Source of the DNA: DASVUC01 sp036387255 | Lineage (GTDB): Bacteria; Planctomycetota; Phycisphaerae; Tepidisphaerales; Tepidisphaeraceae | Assembly: GCA_036387255.1 (NCBI GenBank) | Contig: DASVUC010000183.1 | Coordinates: forward strand, 18,290-82,289 | Length of the DNA stretch: 64,000 nt | Direction: 5' to 3' | In this document: in pieces, positions 52,660 through 61,570 of the stretch | Layout: each line of letters begins with the position of its first letter | Numbering within the stretch: position 1 is the stretch's first letter | Translations under genes and position numbers: made by a program | The notes under the pieces: model-generated | What the model saw: only the letters and a program-made list of their open reading frames with translations | Told to the model about the DNA's origin: nothing | The model's database searches: none

Positions 52660-55473
52660 ATGCCAACCGAAGCGCCACCACAGATTGTTTTCGGCCCTTT
52701 TTGCCTCGACCGCGCTAACGCGCGCCTCCTCTACGACGGCAAAACCATCAGTCTCACCCCCAAGGCCTTCGACGTTCTCCACCACCTCGCCAGCCGCCCC
52801 GACCAGCTCGTCACCAAGAACGATTTGCTCGACGCCATCTGGCCTGATGTCGTCGTCTCTGATGCTTCCATCAAAGTATGCGTTCGCGAAATTCGCCAGG
52901 CGCTCGCGGACGACATCAAGTCGCCGAAGTACATCCAAACCGTCCACCGCCGCGGATACCGCTTCATCGCAAGCACCCCTGCCACCGCGACGACGACACC
53001 CGCCCCCACCACACCATCACCTGACCAAGCGCCGCCCCCCGAGACAACCCCCGCCGCTCCTCTCGTCGGCCGTGAGCGCGAGCTCCGCAAACTTCACGAC
53101 GCGCTTAACCGCGCCTCCCACAACCACCGCCAGTGCGTCTTTATCACCGGTCCCGCCGGCAGCGGAAAAACCTCCCTCGCCCAGACCTTTGCCCAATCCG
53201 CCCCCACGGCGTTTCGCGCCAAGCGCCCGATCGTCCTCGTCGGTCACTGCTTCGAGCAATTCGGAACCAGCGAACCGTACCTCCCTGTCTGGGAAGCCCT
53301 CGGCCGCGCCGCGCGCGGCTCACACCTCCGCGACATTAACTCTCTTCTCGCCTCCCAAACCGCCGCCCACGCCAACCTCGCCCCGGCAACCGCCCTCCCC
53401 TCCCACACCGGCGCCGGTGACAGCGATGATCCCGATGATCAGCCCCAAGCCTCTCATCGCATGCTCAGCGACGTCGCCGATCGTCTCGAAGCCATGGCCT
53501 GCCACGCCCCCGTCATCCTCATCCTTGAAGACATTCACTGGGCCGACTACTCAACGCTCGATCTCATCTCGGCCCTCGCCCGCCGCCGCACGCCCGCGCA
53601 GCTCATGATCGTCGCCTCCTACCGCAGCGATGAAGTCACCGCCGAAGATCATCCGCTTCGCTCGATCGCCCAGAACCTTATCACCTCGGGCTCCGCAACC
53701 GTGGTACCTCTCGAACACTTTGACGAGCCGCAGGTCGAGCAATACCTCTCGCTGCGCCTCGGGAACCACCGCCTGCCGCGCCACTTCGCGCAGCGCCTCC
53801 GCCAGCGCACTGGCGGACACCCGCTGTTTCTCGTCCACCTCGTCAGCGACTTGATCGAGCAAGGCGTCATCGTCGAGTGCGACGGTGTCTGGCAACTCAG
53901 CGCCGACGAAGATGGCGCCGCCGGCTGGCTTGCCGTCCTCGAAACCCAGGTCCCTAGCGATGTTCGCCAGATGATCGAGGCGCAGCTCGACCGCCTCACC
54001 CAGGATCAGCAGCGCGTGCTCGAAGCCGCCAGCGTCGCAGGCACCGAATTCTCAGCCGCCGCACCCGCCGCCGCCATCGCGAAAGACATTGTCCATGTCG
54101 AACAAGCCTGCAACGACCTCGCCCGCCGGCACCACTTCCTTGAAGCGCATGGCATCGACGAATGGCCCGACGGCACCGTCGCCACCCACTACCGTTTCGT
54201 CCATGATCTTTACCACAACGTCGTCTACGAGCGCCTCACCGTCGCCCACCGCGCCCGCCTGCACCAAACGCTCGGCCTGCGCCTCGAACAAGCCTGGGGC
54301 GATCGCGTCGCCGAAGAAGCCGCCAGCCTTTCGTTTCATTTCGAAGAAGGTCGTGATTGGCCCCGCGCTGTTGTTCATCTTCGCCAGGCCGCCCACGCCG
54401 CCACGCGACAGTACGCCCACCGCGAGGCGCTCCATTACCTCCGCCGCGCCCACACCGCCTGTCAGAGGCTTACCGAAGATCAGCGCGCGCAGCATGAGCT
54501 TCCCCTCCTCCTCGCCCTCGGCGTCAACCTCCAGGTTGTCCACGGCTGCGCCACCCCCGAAGTTGAAGCCGTCTACGCCCGCGCCGCGGCCCTCTGCAAG
54601 CGCTCCGGCGAAAGCGAAGCCACCTTCTTCGTCCTCTGGGGAATCTGGGTCTTTCACAAAGTCCGCTCCGATCTGGTCAAAGCCGAGGAGCTCGCGCGAC
54701 GCCTGCTCGAGATGGCCCGCGCCTCCGGCAACACCGCATTGCTCCTCCAGGCGCATCAGGCCATGTGCGTCACCGCCCTCTGCCTCGGCAACTTCGCCCT
54801 CACCGTCGACCACATGACTCAGGCCGCCGCCATCTACGACCCCCACCGCCACCCCAGCAACACGCCGCGTTACGGCCAGGATCCTGGCGTTGCCTGCTTC
54901 GCCTTCGGTGCCGTTGCTCTCCAACTGCTGAACCGCGGTACCGAAGCCCTCGCAGCGAGCGAACGCGCCTTGAATCATGCCAGATCACTCAACCAGCCCA
55001 CCACCCTCGCTCTCGCCATGCACTTTTCCGCGATGATGCACCAATGCCGCGGCAACGCCCCCGCCACCGAAAAACTCGCCGAAGACTGCATGCAGCTCTC
55101 CCACAAGGAGGGCTTCTCCTTCTGGCTCGCCGGCTCGCGCATCCTTCGCGGCTGGGCGTGGGCCGCCCGCGGCGGCGCCGAAGCCGGTATCGCCGAGATC
55201 CGCCGCGGCATCGACGCCTGGCTCGCCACCGGCAGCCGGACCTACATCACCTACTTCCGCGGTCTCCTTGCCGAGTCCCTTCTCCGCATCCACCAGCAAT
55301 CCCAAGCGCTGACGGAACTCGACCAAGCGCTACACGAAGCGCAAACGCTCCCCGAGCATCTGTACGACAACCACCTGATCCACCTGCGCCAATGCTGCGA
55401 TAAAAGAAAATCCATTACCCCCACATCCCCAAAGACACGGAAAGGCCGAGGTGGGATTCGAACCCACGGATAA
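52660..55473 (+). CDS. Winged-helix regulator with AAA-type ATPase and helical-repeat C-terminus
   Basis: 937 residues. Residues 1-105 are an OmpR/CadC-type winged helix (LTPKAFDVLHHLASRPDQLVTK, YIQTVHRRGYRFIA). A Pro/Thr-rich linker leads to an ATPase domain (Walker A GPAGSGKT 164-171, Walker B ILILEDIHWAD 286-296). The rest, 430-930, is helical and TPR-like. This resembles large ATP-dependent transcription activators. The last nine codons and the stop lie inside the tRNA-Cys gene on the opposite strand (residues 929-937, from 55444). The ribosome binding site is weak. Confidence 0.87.
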   Translation: MPTEAPPQIVFGPFCLDRANARLLYDGKTISLTPKAFDVLHHLASRPDQLVTKNDLLDAIWPDVVVSDASIKVCVREIRQALADDIKSPKYIQTVHRRGYRFIASTPATATTTPAPTTPSPDQAPPPETTPAAPLVGRERELRKLHDALNRASHNHRQCVFITGPAGSGKTSLAQTFAQSAPTAFRAKRPIVLVGHCFEQFGTSEPYLPVWEALGRAARGSHLRDINSLLASQTAAHANLAPATALPSHTGAGDSDDPDDQPQASHRMLSDVADRLEAMACHAPVILILEDIHWADYSTLDLISALARRRTPAQLMIVASYRSDEVTAEDHPLRSIAQNLITSGSATVVPLEHFDEPQVEQYLSLRLGNHRLPRHFAQRLRQRTGGHPLFLVHLVSDLIEQGVIVECDGVWQLSADEDGAAGWLAVLETQVPSDVRQMIEAQLDRLTQDQQRVLEAASVAGTEFSAAAPAAAIAKDIVHVEQACNDLARRHHFLEAHGIDEWPDGTVATHYRFVHDLYHNVVYERLTVAHRARLHQTLGLRLEQAWGDRVAEEAASLSFHFEEGRDWPRAVVHLRQAAHAATRQYAHREALHYLRRAHTACQRLTEDQRAQHELPLLLALGVNLQVVHGCATPEVEAVYARAAALCKRSGESEATFFVLWGIWVFHKVRSDLVKAEELARRLLEMARASGNTALLLQAHQAMCVTALCLGNFALTVDHMTQAAAIYDPHRHPSNTPRYGQDPGVACFAFGAVALQLLNRGTEALAASERALNHARSLNQPTTLALAMHFSAMMHQCRGNAPATEKLAEDCMQLSHKEGFSFWLAGSRILRGWAWAARGGAEAGIAEIRRGIDAWLATGSRTYITYFRGLLAESLLRIHQQSQALTELDQALHEAQTLPEHLYDNHLIHLRQCCDKRKSITPTSPKTRKGRGGIRTHG

Positions 55474-55516
55474 CGGATTTGCAATCCGTCCCCTTAGTCC
55501 ACTTGGGTACTCGGCC
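55444..55516 (-). tRNA. tRNA-Cys (anticodon GCA)
   Basis: A 73-base gene with acceptor arms GGCCGAG and CTCGGCC and an anticodon stem ACGGA/TCCGT enclosing TTGCAAA, so the anticodon is GCA. The T arm contains GTTCGAATCC. The CCA end is not encoded. It is the only tRNA I find in the window. Both neighbouring protein genes end inside it. Confidence 0.95.
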
Positions 55517-56855
55517 GGGTTTTTGCAACAATATCGCTGGTTGTGTGACCGATCAAGTAAGACGATGCCGAGTCGTGTCGGGTTGTGCCAAATGCCTGCT
55601 TTTTGAGGGCGATTTCGCACTGTGGGAGAGTCAGGTCGATTGTGCCATCTCGTGAAGGGACGTGCTGGTTCGGGATAGCGCCGTGTACTGCTAATGTACT
55701 GCGCGCGGGGGTCGCAACGGTGGTTTCGCTAGCCGGGATTGGCGAGGGATTCTGACCCCAATCGAGCGGCGAACGGAGCCGCTTCAGAGCGGCCAGCATC
55801 TCTTCCAGTTCTGCATGCTGATAGCCATCGGTGACATCTTCCTTCGCGTGGCGCATGAGCTTCTTCCGCGTCGCCCGCGAGCATTCCAGCCGCGTCCCGA
55901 AAGTATGCCGGAGCCCATGCAGATCGAGGCGGCGACCTTTCGCATCAGTCATCTCCACGCCCACCTTCTTCAGATCGCGCTCTAGGGTCTCCACGTCCGG
56001 GACATGATCGAAAACTCTGTTCCCCGACATGGTGGCGAGCCGCTGTCGCAGCAACGGGATGACGTACGGGTGGAGCGGAATGTAATCCCCCTCGTCCGTA
56101 TCGGCCTGCTTGTACGGGATGAACACAAAAGGAATGGCGGTGTCCAGGTGAAGTTGGTCCGTTTCAAGGTTCTTCATTTCATTGCGCCGAAAGCTGTTGA
56201 GCGCTGCCAGTGCATACGCCAAGCGTCGTTGCTCCGGCAGGTTCTGGCTGAACAACCGACGGAGTTCCTGTTCTGAACCAGCGCGACGGGCACGACGACG
56301 CTTCGCCCCCTTCTCGCTGATCCGGCGCAGCTTCTTGAGCGGGTTTGCATGCCCTTCCGGCAGCAGACGGTTCACGAACGCTTTGATACGCGAGACATAC
56401 TTGTTCCGATAGCTCACAGTCGCCCCATCTTCTTCCAACATCCTAAGAACCGCTTCAACGTTGCTGGTGGTCACGTCGCTGAACCGAGACCAACTCCCTC
56501 TCTTGATCATATCCTGCAACATCCACCGGGCGATGCGAATGTGTTCCGGATCATTGCCCGCCACGCGCATTTTTTCGGTGTAGAAGTCCACGAGGTTCGG
56601 CAGAGGAAGTTTCAGGCGCTCAGTATCGTCACTGATCGCGCCACAATCACGCGCCTCCATCTCCTTCTGGAACTCCTGCCATTTCCGGCGAGATAGCGGC
56701 TTGTCACGATACAGTTTCTCCCATTGCCAACTCGAATGCTGAGAGGGTTTCCAGCGGCCATACCAATCTTGGCTTTCACCTGCGGGAACAAGTTGTCCGT
56801 CCACGCGACGGTACCGCTTTCGTTTCTCGATCTCGTCTTTGAACTTCACTGCCAT
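55494..56855 (-). CDS. Tyrosine recombinase/integrase
   Basis: About 453 residues. The catalytic residues are visible as Arg in ALNSFRRNEM, Lys in FIPYKQADTD, HxxR in HGLRHTFGT, His in LMRHAKED and the nucleophile Tyr in DGYQHAEL. The N-terminal part is a core-binding domain. About 110 residues follow the Tyr, longer than usual. The final seven codons and the TAA stop lie inside the tRNA-Cys gene on the same strand. The ATG at 56855 follows GGAGCTTTTT. It is typical of elements that integrate at tRNA genes. Confidence 0.93.
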   Translation of the reverse strand: MAVKFKDEIEKRKRYRRVDGQLVPAGESQDWYGRWKPSQHSSWQWEKLYRDKPLSRRKWQEFQKEMEARDCGAISDDTERLKLPLPNLVDFYTEKMRVAGNDPEHIRIARWMLQDMIKRGSWSRFSDVTTSNVEAVLRMLEEDGATVSYRNKYVSRIKAFVNRLLPEGHANPLKKLRRISEKGAKRRRARRAGSEQELRRLFSQNLPEQRRLAYALAALNSFRRNEMKNLETDQLHLDTAIPFVFIPYKQADTDEGDYIPLHPYVIPLLRQRLATMSGNRVFDHVPDVETLERDLKKVGVEMTDAKGRRLDLHGLRHTFGTRLECSRATRKKLMRHAKEDVTDGYQHAELEEMLAALKRLRSPLDWGQNPSPIPASETTVATPARSTLAVHGAIPNQHVPSRDGTIDLTLPQCEIALKKQAFGTTRHDSASSYLIGHTTSDIVAKTRPSTQVD

Positions 56856-57239
56856 AAAAAGCTCCACTTCCGCCTATGCGATTCACACGTGAACGAACAC
56901 TTCGCACCACACAGATTCAGGGACGCAAGCTGCTAGGTGCGGAACCTGATCCGTAGTCTCCGCTACAGGCGCTGAACATGCTGCTCGCGCTGGCATCATC
57001 CAGCCAACGAACACTTTTGTAGCAATCAAGATTCACTCTCCAAGCAAAATCCGCTGGTGCCGGGAATTTTTCACAGCCCTGACATCCTGACTCCCTTGGA
57101 GAAAGTTGTTGTAGAGTGAATGTTGGTTTCTACATTGCAAAACTGGCTGAACATGAGGTGTCGGCCGGAGGTTTTGCAGTTGGATCAAGTTCTCAATTCG
57201 GGGCAGAAGAAGCTTTCTGCCGTAATCAATAAGGAAGAC
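56856..57239. other. Intergenic region within the element, no gene seen
   Basis: This 384-base gap between the integrase and the HTH gene contains no frame with a good start or composition. It presumably includes the integrase promoter and possibly the attachment or excision site. Confidence 0.45.
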
Positions 57240-57521
57240 ATGTCAGCGTGCGGGAGCAGTGCGTTGAACACTGCGGCGCTATCTGAGCGGCCAGAGAGAA
57301 GGTCGCCCCGTCGGGAGTGCATCCCGGCTTCTCGTGGTCTTGCAAGTCCATTCATTCGAGTGGGAGCGGTTGCGGCAAAAACGGGAATTTCGGTACGTGA
57401 AGTGTGGCGCCGTGGCCGCTCCGACCCCACCTTCCCCCGTCCCCGGAAGCTGTCAGCACGGGTCACGGTCTGGGTTCAACAGGAAGTTGATGATTGGGTT
57501 CATCGCGTCATCGCTGCATGA
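57240..57521 (+). CDS. AlpA/MerR-like helix-turn-helix protein
   Basis: About 93 residues. The C-terminal half, IRVGAVAAKTGISVREVWRRG followed by FPRPRKLSARVTVWVQQEVDDWV, matches the AlpA layout, where the helix-turn-helix is followed by FPxPxKxS.RxxxWxxxEVxxW. AlpA proteins regulate excision in integrated elements. The start at 57240 is chosen for the upstream AAGGAAGAC; the frame is open to 57120. Confidence 0.7.
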   Translation: MSACGSSALNTAALSERPERRSPRRECIPASRGLASPFIRVGAVAAKTGISVREVWRRGRSDPTFPRPRKLSARVTVWVQQEVDDWVHRVIAA

Positions 57522-57690
57522 CGCGGATCACTGTTTTAGACCCCAGCTCTTTGGCAACTGAATACGAGCCGTCTGTCGATTCGCTCCGGTGCGTCCGCAT
57601 GCGTAAGTCGGCTCGAAAGGACCGCCCGTACGATTGCGCCAGAAGCTCATGCTGATGGTTCGCGCTCGATGCGCGGGGGTGGTCTTTCGG

Positions 57691-57897
57691 TTATTTCTTC
57701 TTTCGCGGCCTTCCAGGAGGGCGTTTGAGCTTGGAAACCCGCACAACCTCGGCTTCGTCCACAACCCAAGTTCGCCCGATTTTCTCTGCGCGAACGATCC
57801 CTATGCGGATCATGGCGCTCAGCCGACGCATAGATAGCTTCAGTCGGCGCGCAGCTTCAGCAGTCCCGATAACTCCCATTCCTGATCGAATCGGCAT
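57691..57897 (-). CDS. Small excisionase-like helix-turn-helix protein
   Basis: 68 residues: GTAEAARRLKLSMRRLSAMIRIG and TWVVDEAEVVRVSKL follow the excisionase/MerR-like pattern, and the tail is basic (RPPGRPRKKK). It may direct excision or repress transcription. The start is uncertain (57897 or 57879) and no ribosome binding site is clear. Confidence 0.6.
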   Translation of the reverse strand: MPIRSGMGVIGTAEAARRLKLSMRRLSAMIRIGIVRAEKIGRTWVVDEAEVVRVSKLKRPPGRPRKKK

Positions 57898-57926
57898 TCA
57901 GCGAAGCGGAGAATGAAATTTTTTGC

Positions 57927-57956
57927 TTTACAAAACCCGCGTTTCATCGGTATAGT
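57927..57956 (+). promoter_or_regulatory. Promoter-like sequence implying a leaderless transcript
   Basis: TTTACA (57927-57932) and TATAGT (57951-57956) are spaced by 18 bases. A start about seven bases downstream would fall on the ATG at 57963, so the message may have no leader. Confidence 0.5.
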
Positions 57957-57962
57957 TTTGTG

Positions 57963-58358
57963 ATGAGAACAACTCGCCGTCAGTTCGAGGATTGGCTGCG
58001 GGAGAACCGCAGAAGGCTGCGGGGATCACCGCTTCGAAAGATGATCTCGAAAAGCCGCCTCGCGATCTCAACCGGATCGGCCTATCGAGCCGCATGCGCG
58101 GTGCGGGCACTTGGGCTGCGTCAGAATCGGAGCCGGTACGACCACTTCTGGAAACAATTAAACTGGGCGCTTCCAGATGGGGAGCTTGCACGAATCTGGG
58201 GCATCAATCGTGGCAACGTTCGTAGTCGCCGACAACGCCTCAGGCTGCCGCCGCCGCGGTGGCGGCTTGTACGGGATCGAGAGAACCCGGTGATGAAAGC
58301 CGCAGTGGCTTTAGAGGTGTTGAAGTCTCAAAGGTACGACATGCCCCGACCTCGTTGA
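57963..58358 (+). CDS. Small basic protein with HTH-like segment
   Basis: 131 residues, Arg-rich (RRQFEDWLRENRRRLRGS). The middle (WKQLNWALPDGELARIWGINRGNVRSRRQRL) has the helix-turn-helix-like pattern of small element-borne DNA-binding proteins. The ATG at 57963 follows GTG 57960, which is in the same frame. It is the first of four genes running toward the recombinase. Confidence 0.6.
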   Translation: MRTTRRQFEDWLRENRRRLRGSPLRKMISKSRLAISTGSAYRAACAVRALGLRQNRSRYDHFWKQLNWALPDGELARIWGINRGNVRSRRQRLRLPPPRWRLVRDRENPVMKAAVALEVLKSQRYDMPRPR

Positions 58359-58388
58359 AGTCAGGGCGAGCACGGAGGAAGAATTCCT

Positions 58389-58808
58389 ATGAGCAACGGT
58401 TCCGGAGCTATTCCTCTCATTCTCCATGTCGAGGAGCTACAGCACTTTGATGATGACGTGCTCGAACATGAGGTGTCACTGAAAGTCGCTGGTGCGCCCG
58501 AGACAAAATTAGTCGCGAAGATCGGCTCCCATTTCTACAAGCAGCCACGGGTAATGTCTGTGAGCCAGCATGGTGTCCTCGATCTGCCCGTCGCCCTCGC
58601 GGATCGCCTGCTGATTCTCGTCTTCCGGCTCCTGGTGTCCGAGATGACCAAGGACTGTGGCTGGGAAGCGACGTGGAGCATGGCGGACAGCACGAACTGG
58701 ATTCGTCATCAGTTCCCACACGAAGGCGAACAACTCCTTGAGGTGATGCGGCCACATGTGCGCGAAAACGTGCGAGTGCTTGACTCCTGTTCTGTCACGA
58801 TTGGGTGA
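58389..58808 (+). CDS. Element-borne hypothetical protein
   Basis: 139 residues, no recognised motif. It has alpha/beta character (LILHVEELQHFDDDVLEHEVSLKVAG, RLLILVFRLLVSEMTKD). GGAGGAAG precedes the ATG. Its stop overlaps the next start as TGATG. Such paired small genes accompany serine recombinases in Planctomycete elements (recalled, not verified). Confidence 0.6.
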   Translation: MSNGSGAIPLILHVEELQHFDDDVLEHEVSLKVAGAPETKLVAKIGSHFYKQPRVMSVSQHGVLDLPVALADRLLILVFRLLVSEMTKDCGWEATWSMADSTNWIRHQFPHEGEQLLEVMRPHVRENVRVLDSCSVTIG

Positions 58809-59362
58809 TGAAAATGAAGACCATCGATTCGGATGAACGGGACGATGATGTTGATGGTGTGAATGGAGGCCGCTCTACCGAGCTTTCCGATGCTGGTAGC
58901 TCAGTCCTGTCAAAGCTGACACTGAACGAAGTTGAGCAACAAGTGGTTGCGCTTCCAGAAGAATTGAGCTTGGACCGACTACTGCTATGGCTCGACCTGT
59001 CAGCCGTCCTGATCGCTCGTGCGAAGCAAATGCGGGCGAGGGTCGAGGAGGTCGCGATCGAGTGGATTGACAACAACGGCCCGATCACCATCGGCACAGC
59101 TAATTACACTGTAGCTCATCCCACGATCATCAAGTGCGTAGACGCCGCGCGCTGTTTCGATCTGGTGATGCAGGCATGCAATGGCGACGTAGGCGTCTTT
59201 TGTGCCTATCTTCGGGCCGATCCCTTCAAGTACGGGAGCGTGCGCGAGCTACTGGGGCAGGAGGTGTTCCAGCAGGTATTTCGGACGGAATTTCGTCCCA
59301 AGCTTGTGGAAGGGAAACCTCGAAAGCGTCTGAAAATGTCGGATGAACGGTTTCTTCGCTGA
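58808..59362 (+). CDS. Element-borne hypothetical protein
   Basis: 184 residues. Acidic N-terminus (DSDERDDDVDG), a helical core (LSLDRLLLWLDLSAVLIARAKQ) and a conserved-looking end (VFCAYLRADPFKYGSVRELLGQ). No family recognised. It starts on the stop of the previous gene; GTG 58805 is one codon earlier. Confidence 0.6.
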   Translation: MKMKTIDSDERDDDVDGVNGGRSTELSDAGSSVLSKLTLNEVEQQVVALPEELSLDRLLLWLDLSAVLIARAKQMRARVEEVAIEWIDNNGPITIGTANYTVAHPTIIKCVDAARCFDLVMQACNGDVGVFCAYLRADPFKYGSVRELLGQEVFQQVFRTEFRPKLVEGKPRKRLKMSDERFLR

Positions 59363-59400
59363 CCACTGCACGGATTGCCAGGAGGAGGGGCGAACAAAAA

Positions 59401-59622
59401 ATGAAGGATTCAAAACCACCGCGTCGGAAGACCCAGATACAGATCATCTCGCGCGAGGAGATGACAGCCAACCAGCAGGTCTCTTTCACCAAGGCGACCG
59501 ACTCACTGCTGGCAGAACTGGTTTGTAGTCTGGATCGCCGCAATATGGGGGAAGCAGATGGAAAATGCAAAGAGCAAGTGGGACGGGTTAGGCGCAGTCG
59601 TCGTGGCTCGCCAGAGCGATGA
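59401..59622 (+). CDS. Small basic protein upstream of the recombinase
   Basis: 73 residues (MKDSKPPRRKTQIQIISREE, VCSLDRRNMG), no domain recognised. It begins after GGAGGAGGGGCG and overlaps the recombinase start by 65 bases, which is common for coupled element genes. It could be real or a chance frame. Confidence 0.45.
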   Translation: MKDSKPPRRKTQIQIISREEMTANQQVSFTKATDSLLAELVCSLDRRNMGEADGKCKEQVGRVRRSRRGSPER

Positions 59623-61570
59623 CAAAGATGGGACCGCATCGACCGCTGCGCAGCTCGACTTGCTGTTGAAGGAGTTCGAGAGAGTTGGCTTACGGTACGT
59701 GGACAAGGTGATGCTGGATGGGGTTTCGGCAGCGTCTCCAGCACGGATTAGCGCGATCCTTGAAGATCTGTTCGCGCGTAAGAAGAAGCATAACGACTTC
59801 GAGGTCATCGCCTGGCAGATCGAAGATCGAGCCAGCCGCGGCGGTGGGGAGCATGGGTTGTGGCTTGAACACGAATGCAAGCGGCGCGGTATCCGGGTTT
59901 ACTTTTCAGGAAGTGATCAACCCACTGGACCTTACGCATCGGTGGTGAAGGTAGCGAAGTACGAGGCGGCCAAAGAGGTTTCAGTCAATGGTGGCCGCCG
60001 TTCCACGCAGATGCAGACGTGGGCGCAAAAACAGGGCTTCTTTCGTACCGCAGGTCCGACACCATTGGGATGTGATCGGATTTATTACGGCGCCGACGAC
60101 AGGCCCAAGTACATCATTCACAACTGCATCAATGGCCTGCAGGAGCAATACGATTACGAAACGCGGAAAATGATTGGCGAGTACGGTACCATCGGCAAAA
60201 AGAGCCACAATCGGTTCAAGAAGCAGCGGAATGAGTACTCATTGCTGTTTCCAGGCGAACGTCAGTATCGCCGAGTGGTTCGAGTCATCGTCTACCTGAG
60301 ATACAAGCGCGGCTGGCGTGCATGCCGCATTGCCGATTATCTGAATCGAAATGGCGTCAAGTCACCCAAGGGTAAAGAGTGGTCACAGCGCCAGGTCCAG
60401 ATCATCTACGAGAACGAGGCGTACACCGGGGTCACGTTCAACAACCAGACCTTCAGCGGCCGGTTCTTCCGCCGCGATCCGGTGCTGGGTTTTGTCGCCC
60501 TTGAACGTGACGAAATCGATCTGGTGGTGAAGAAGTCGTTCTCACCGAAACTAAGATCGATGGACGATTGGGAACGGATTGATCAGCCTCACATGTACGA
60601 CTTCCTCCCGCGCGATGTGCGTGACTATGCGATTGAGGCGCAGGCCCAGATGTGGAAGGAGCGATCTGATCCCATGCGGCCGCCGCGGAAGATCAATGCG
60701 CATCCGGCCAGTGACTACCTGCTCAGCGGGAAGTTGCGGGCAGTGCAGGACGGTGAACTTCTCCGGGGTACGCTTAGCGGTGACTCCTGTAATTTCGCGG
60801 AATATTATCGTCATCCCCGCAGCAAGCGGGGACGCCGCAAAGGCAGCATCTTCAACAACATGATTCGCGCAGATGTTCTTCATGAGGCTATCGTTGCGCT
60901 TTTGGCGGATGTTCTCATAGATGCTCCTGACCTACGGGACCGTCTCGTCCATCACCTTCACGAACAACGGGCGGCCGCGCTTCAGGATGAGCCCAATGTT
61001 GCCGAACTGGAGGCTGAGCGGGATGAGTTGAAGGAGCAGATCGAGACTACCGTCCTAACGCTCAAAGGCGCAGCACTTGCTGACGCGCGGGTGCAGTTGC
61101 AGCGCTTGGGAGATCGCCGTAACGCCATCGAGGGGATGCTGGCTGCAATCCGACGAAAACACCAGAGCGATGAGCGCCCCATTGAGACCGTCGTTGACGA
61201 GGCGCTGCAACTGTTGGCCGAAGGCGGGCGACGACTCCTGACGCTGCCCATTCAACCACTCCGCGACCTCGTTGATCGGCTGATAGCGGATGCAACGGTG
61301 GATATGGAGACGAAGTTGGTCGAGGTTAAGGTGGCGCTTCCCACGTGGGCGCTTCAACCAAAGCCGAGGAAGAAGCCAGAGAAGAATCATGAAAATGGGC
61401 AAAAGCCTGCTTTGGAGGCCACACGGGCGTTGTGTCCAGTCACCACTTCGCGGTCACCAACTGGTGGTTGGACACATGAGGTTTTCGCTATCGTAAAATG
61501 CCGGTATGAGTGGAAGCGGGGATCGACGACGCAGCCGCCATGCTATCTCTGCCGGAGAGTGGCAGCTTGA
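59558..61570 (+). CDS. Large serine recombinase
   Basis: 670 residues. The catalytic domain has the serine in VVVARQSDDKDGT and the arginine cluster DRASRG; the recombinase domain (about 170-330) contains FRTAGPTPLGCDR and KGKEWSQRQVQIIYENEAYTG. A coiled-coil-rich section lies near 500-590 (LEAERDELKEQIETTVLTL). The usual Cys zinc-ribbon pair is not evident. It would integrate or excise DNA without host factors. The ATG follows GGGGGAAGCAG. Confidence 0.9.
   Translation: MENAKSKWDGLGAVVVARQSDDKDGTASTAAQLDLLLKEFERVGLRYVDKVMLDGVSAASPARISAILEDLFARKKKHNDFEVIAWQIEDRASRGGGEHGLWLEHECKRRGIRVYFSGSDQPTGPYASVVKVAKYEAAKEVSVNGGRRSTQMQTWAQKQGFFRTAGPTPLGCDRIYYGADDRPKYIIHNCINGLQEQYDYETRKMIGEYGTIGKKSHNRFKKQRNEYSLLFPGERQYRRVVRVIVYLRYKRGWRACRIADYLNRNGVKSPKGKEWSQRQVQIIYENEAYTGVTFNNQTFSGRFFRRDPVLGFVALERDEIDLVVKKSFSPKLRSMDDWERIDQPHMYDFLPRDVRDYAIEAQAQMWKERSDPMRPPRKINAHPASDYLLSGKLRAVQDGELLRGTLSGDSCNFAEYYRHPRSKRGRRKGSIFNNMIRADVLHEAIVALLADVLIDAPDLRDRLVHHLHEQRAAALQDEPNVAELEAERDELKEQIETTVLTLKGAALADARVQLQRLGDRRNAIEGMLAAIRRKHQSDERPIETVVDEALQLLAEGGRRLLTLPIQPLRDLVDRLIADATVDMETKLVEVKVALPTWALQPKPRKKPEKNHENGQKPALEATRALCPVTTSRSPTGGWTHEVFAIVKCRYEWKRGSTTQPPCYLCRRVAA
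61431..61476. repeat. Strong inverted repeat at the recombinase 3' end
   Basis: TGTGTCCAgtcACCAC (61431-61446) and GTGGTTGGACACA (61464-61476) pair over 13 bases with a three-base bulge. It lies within the last codons of the recombinase and may be an attachment site, element end or terminator. Confidence 0.55.

Noticed and set aside
55444..55473. The peptide GRGGIRTHG as part of a real conserved domain
   Set aside because: It is exactly the antisense translation of the tRNA-Cys 3' half, a known source of spurious protein tails.
57528..57764. Minus-strand 78-codon frame in the element
   Set aside because: No ribosome binding site, low-complexity translation, and overlap with the better supported helix-turn-helix gene.
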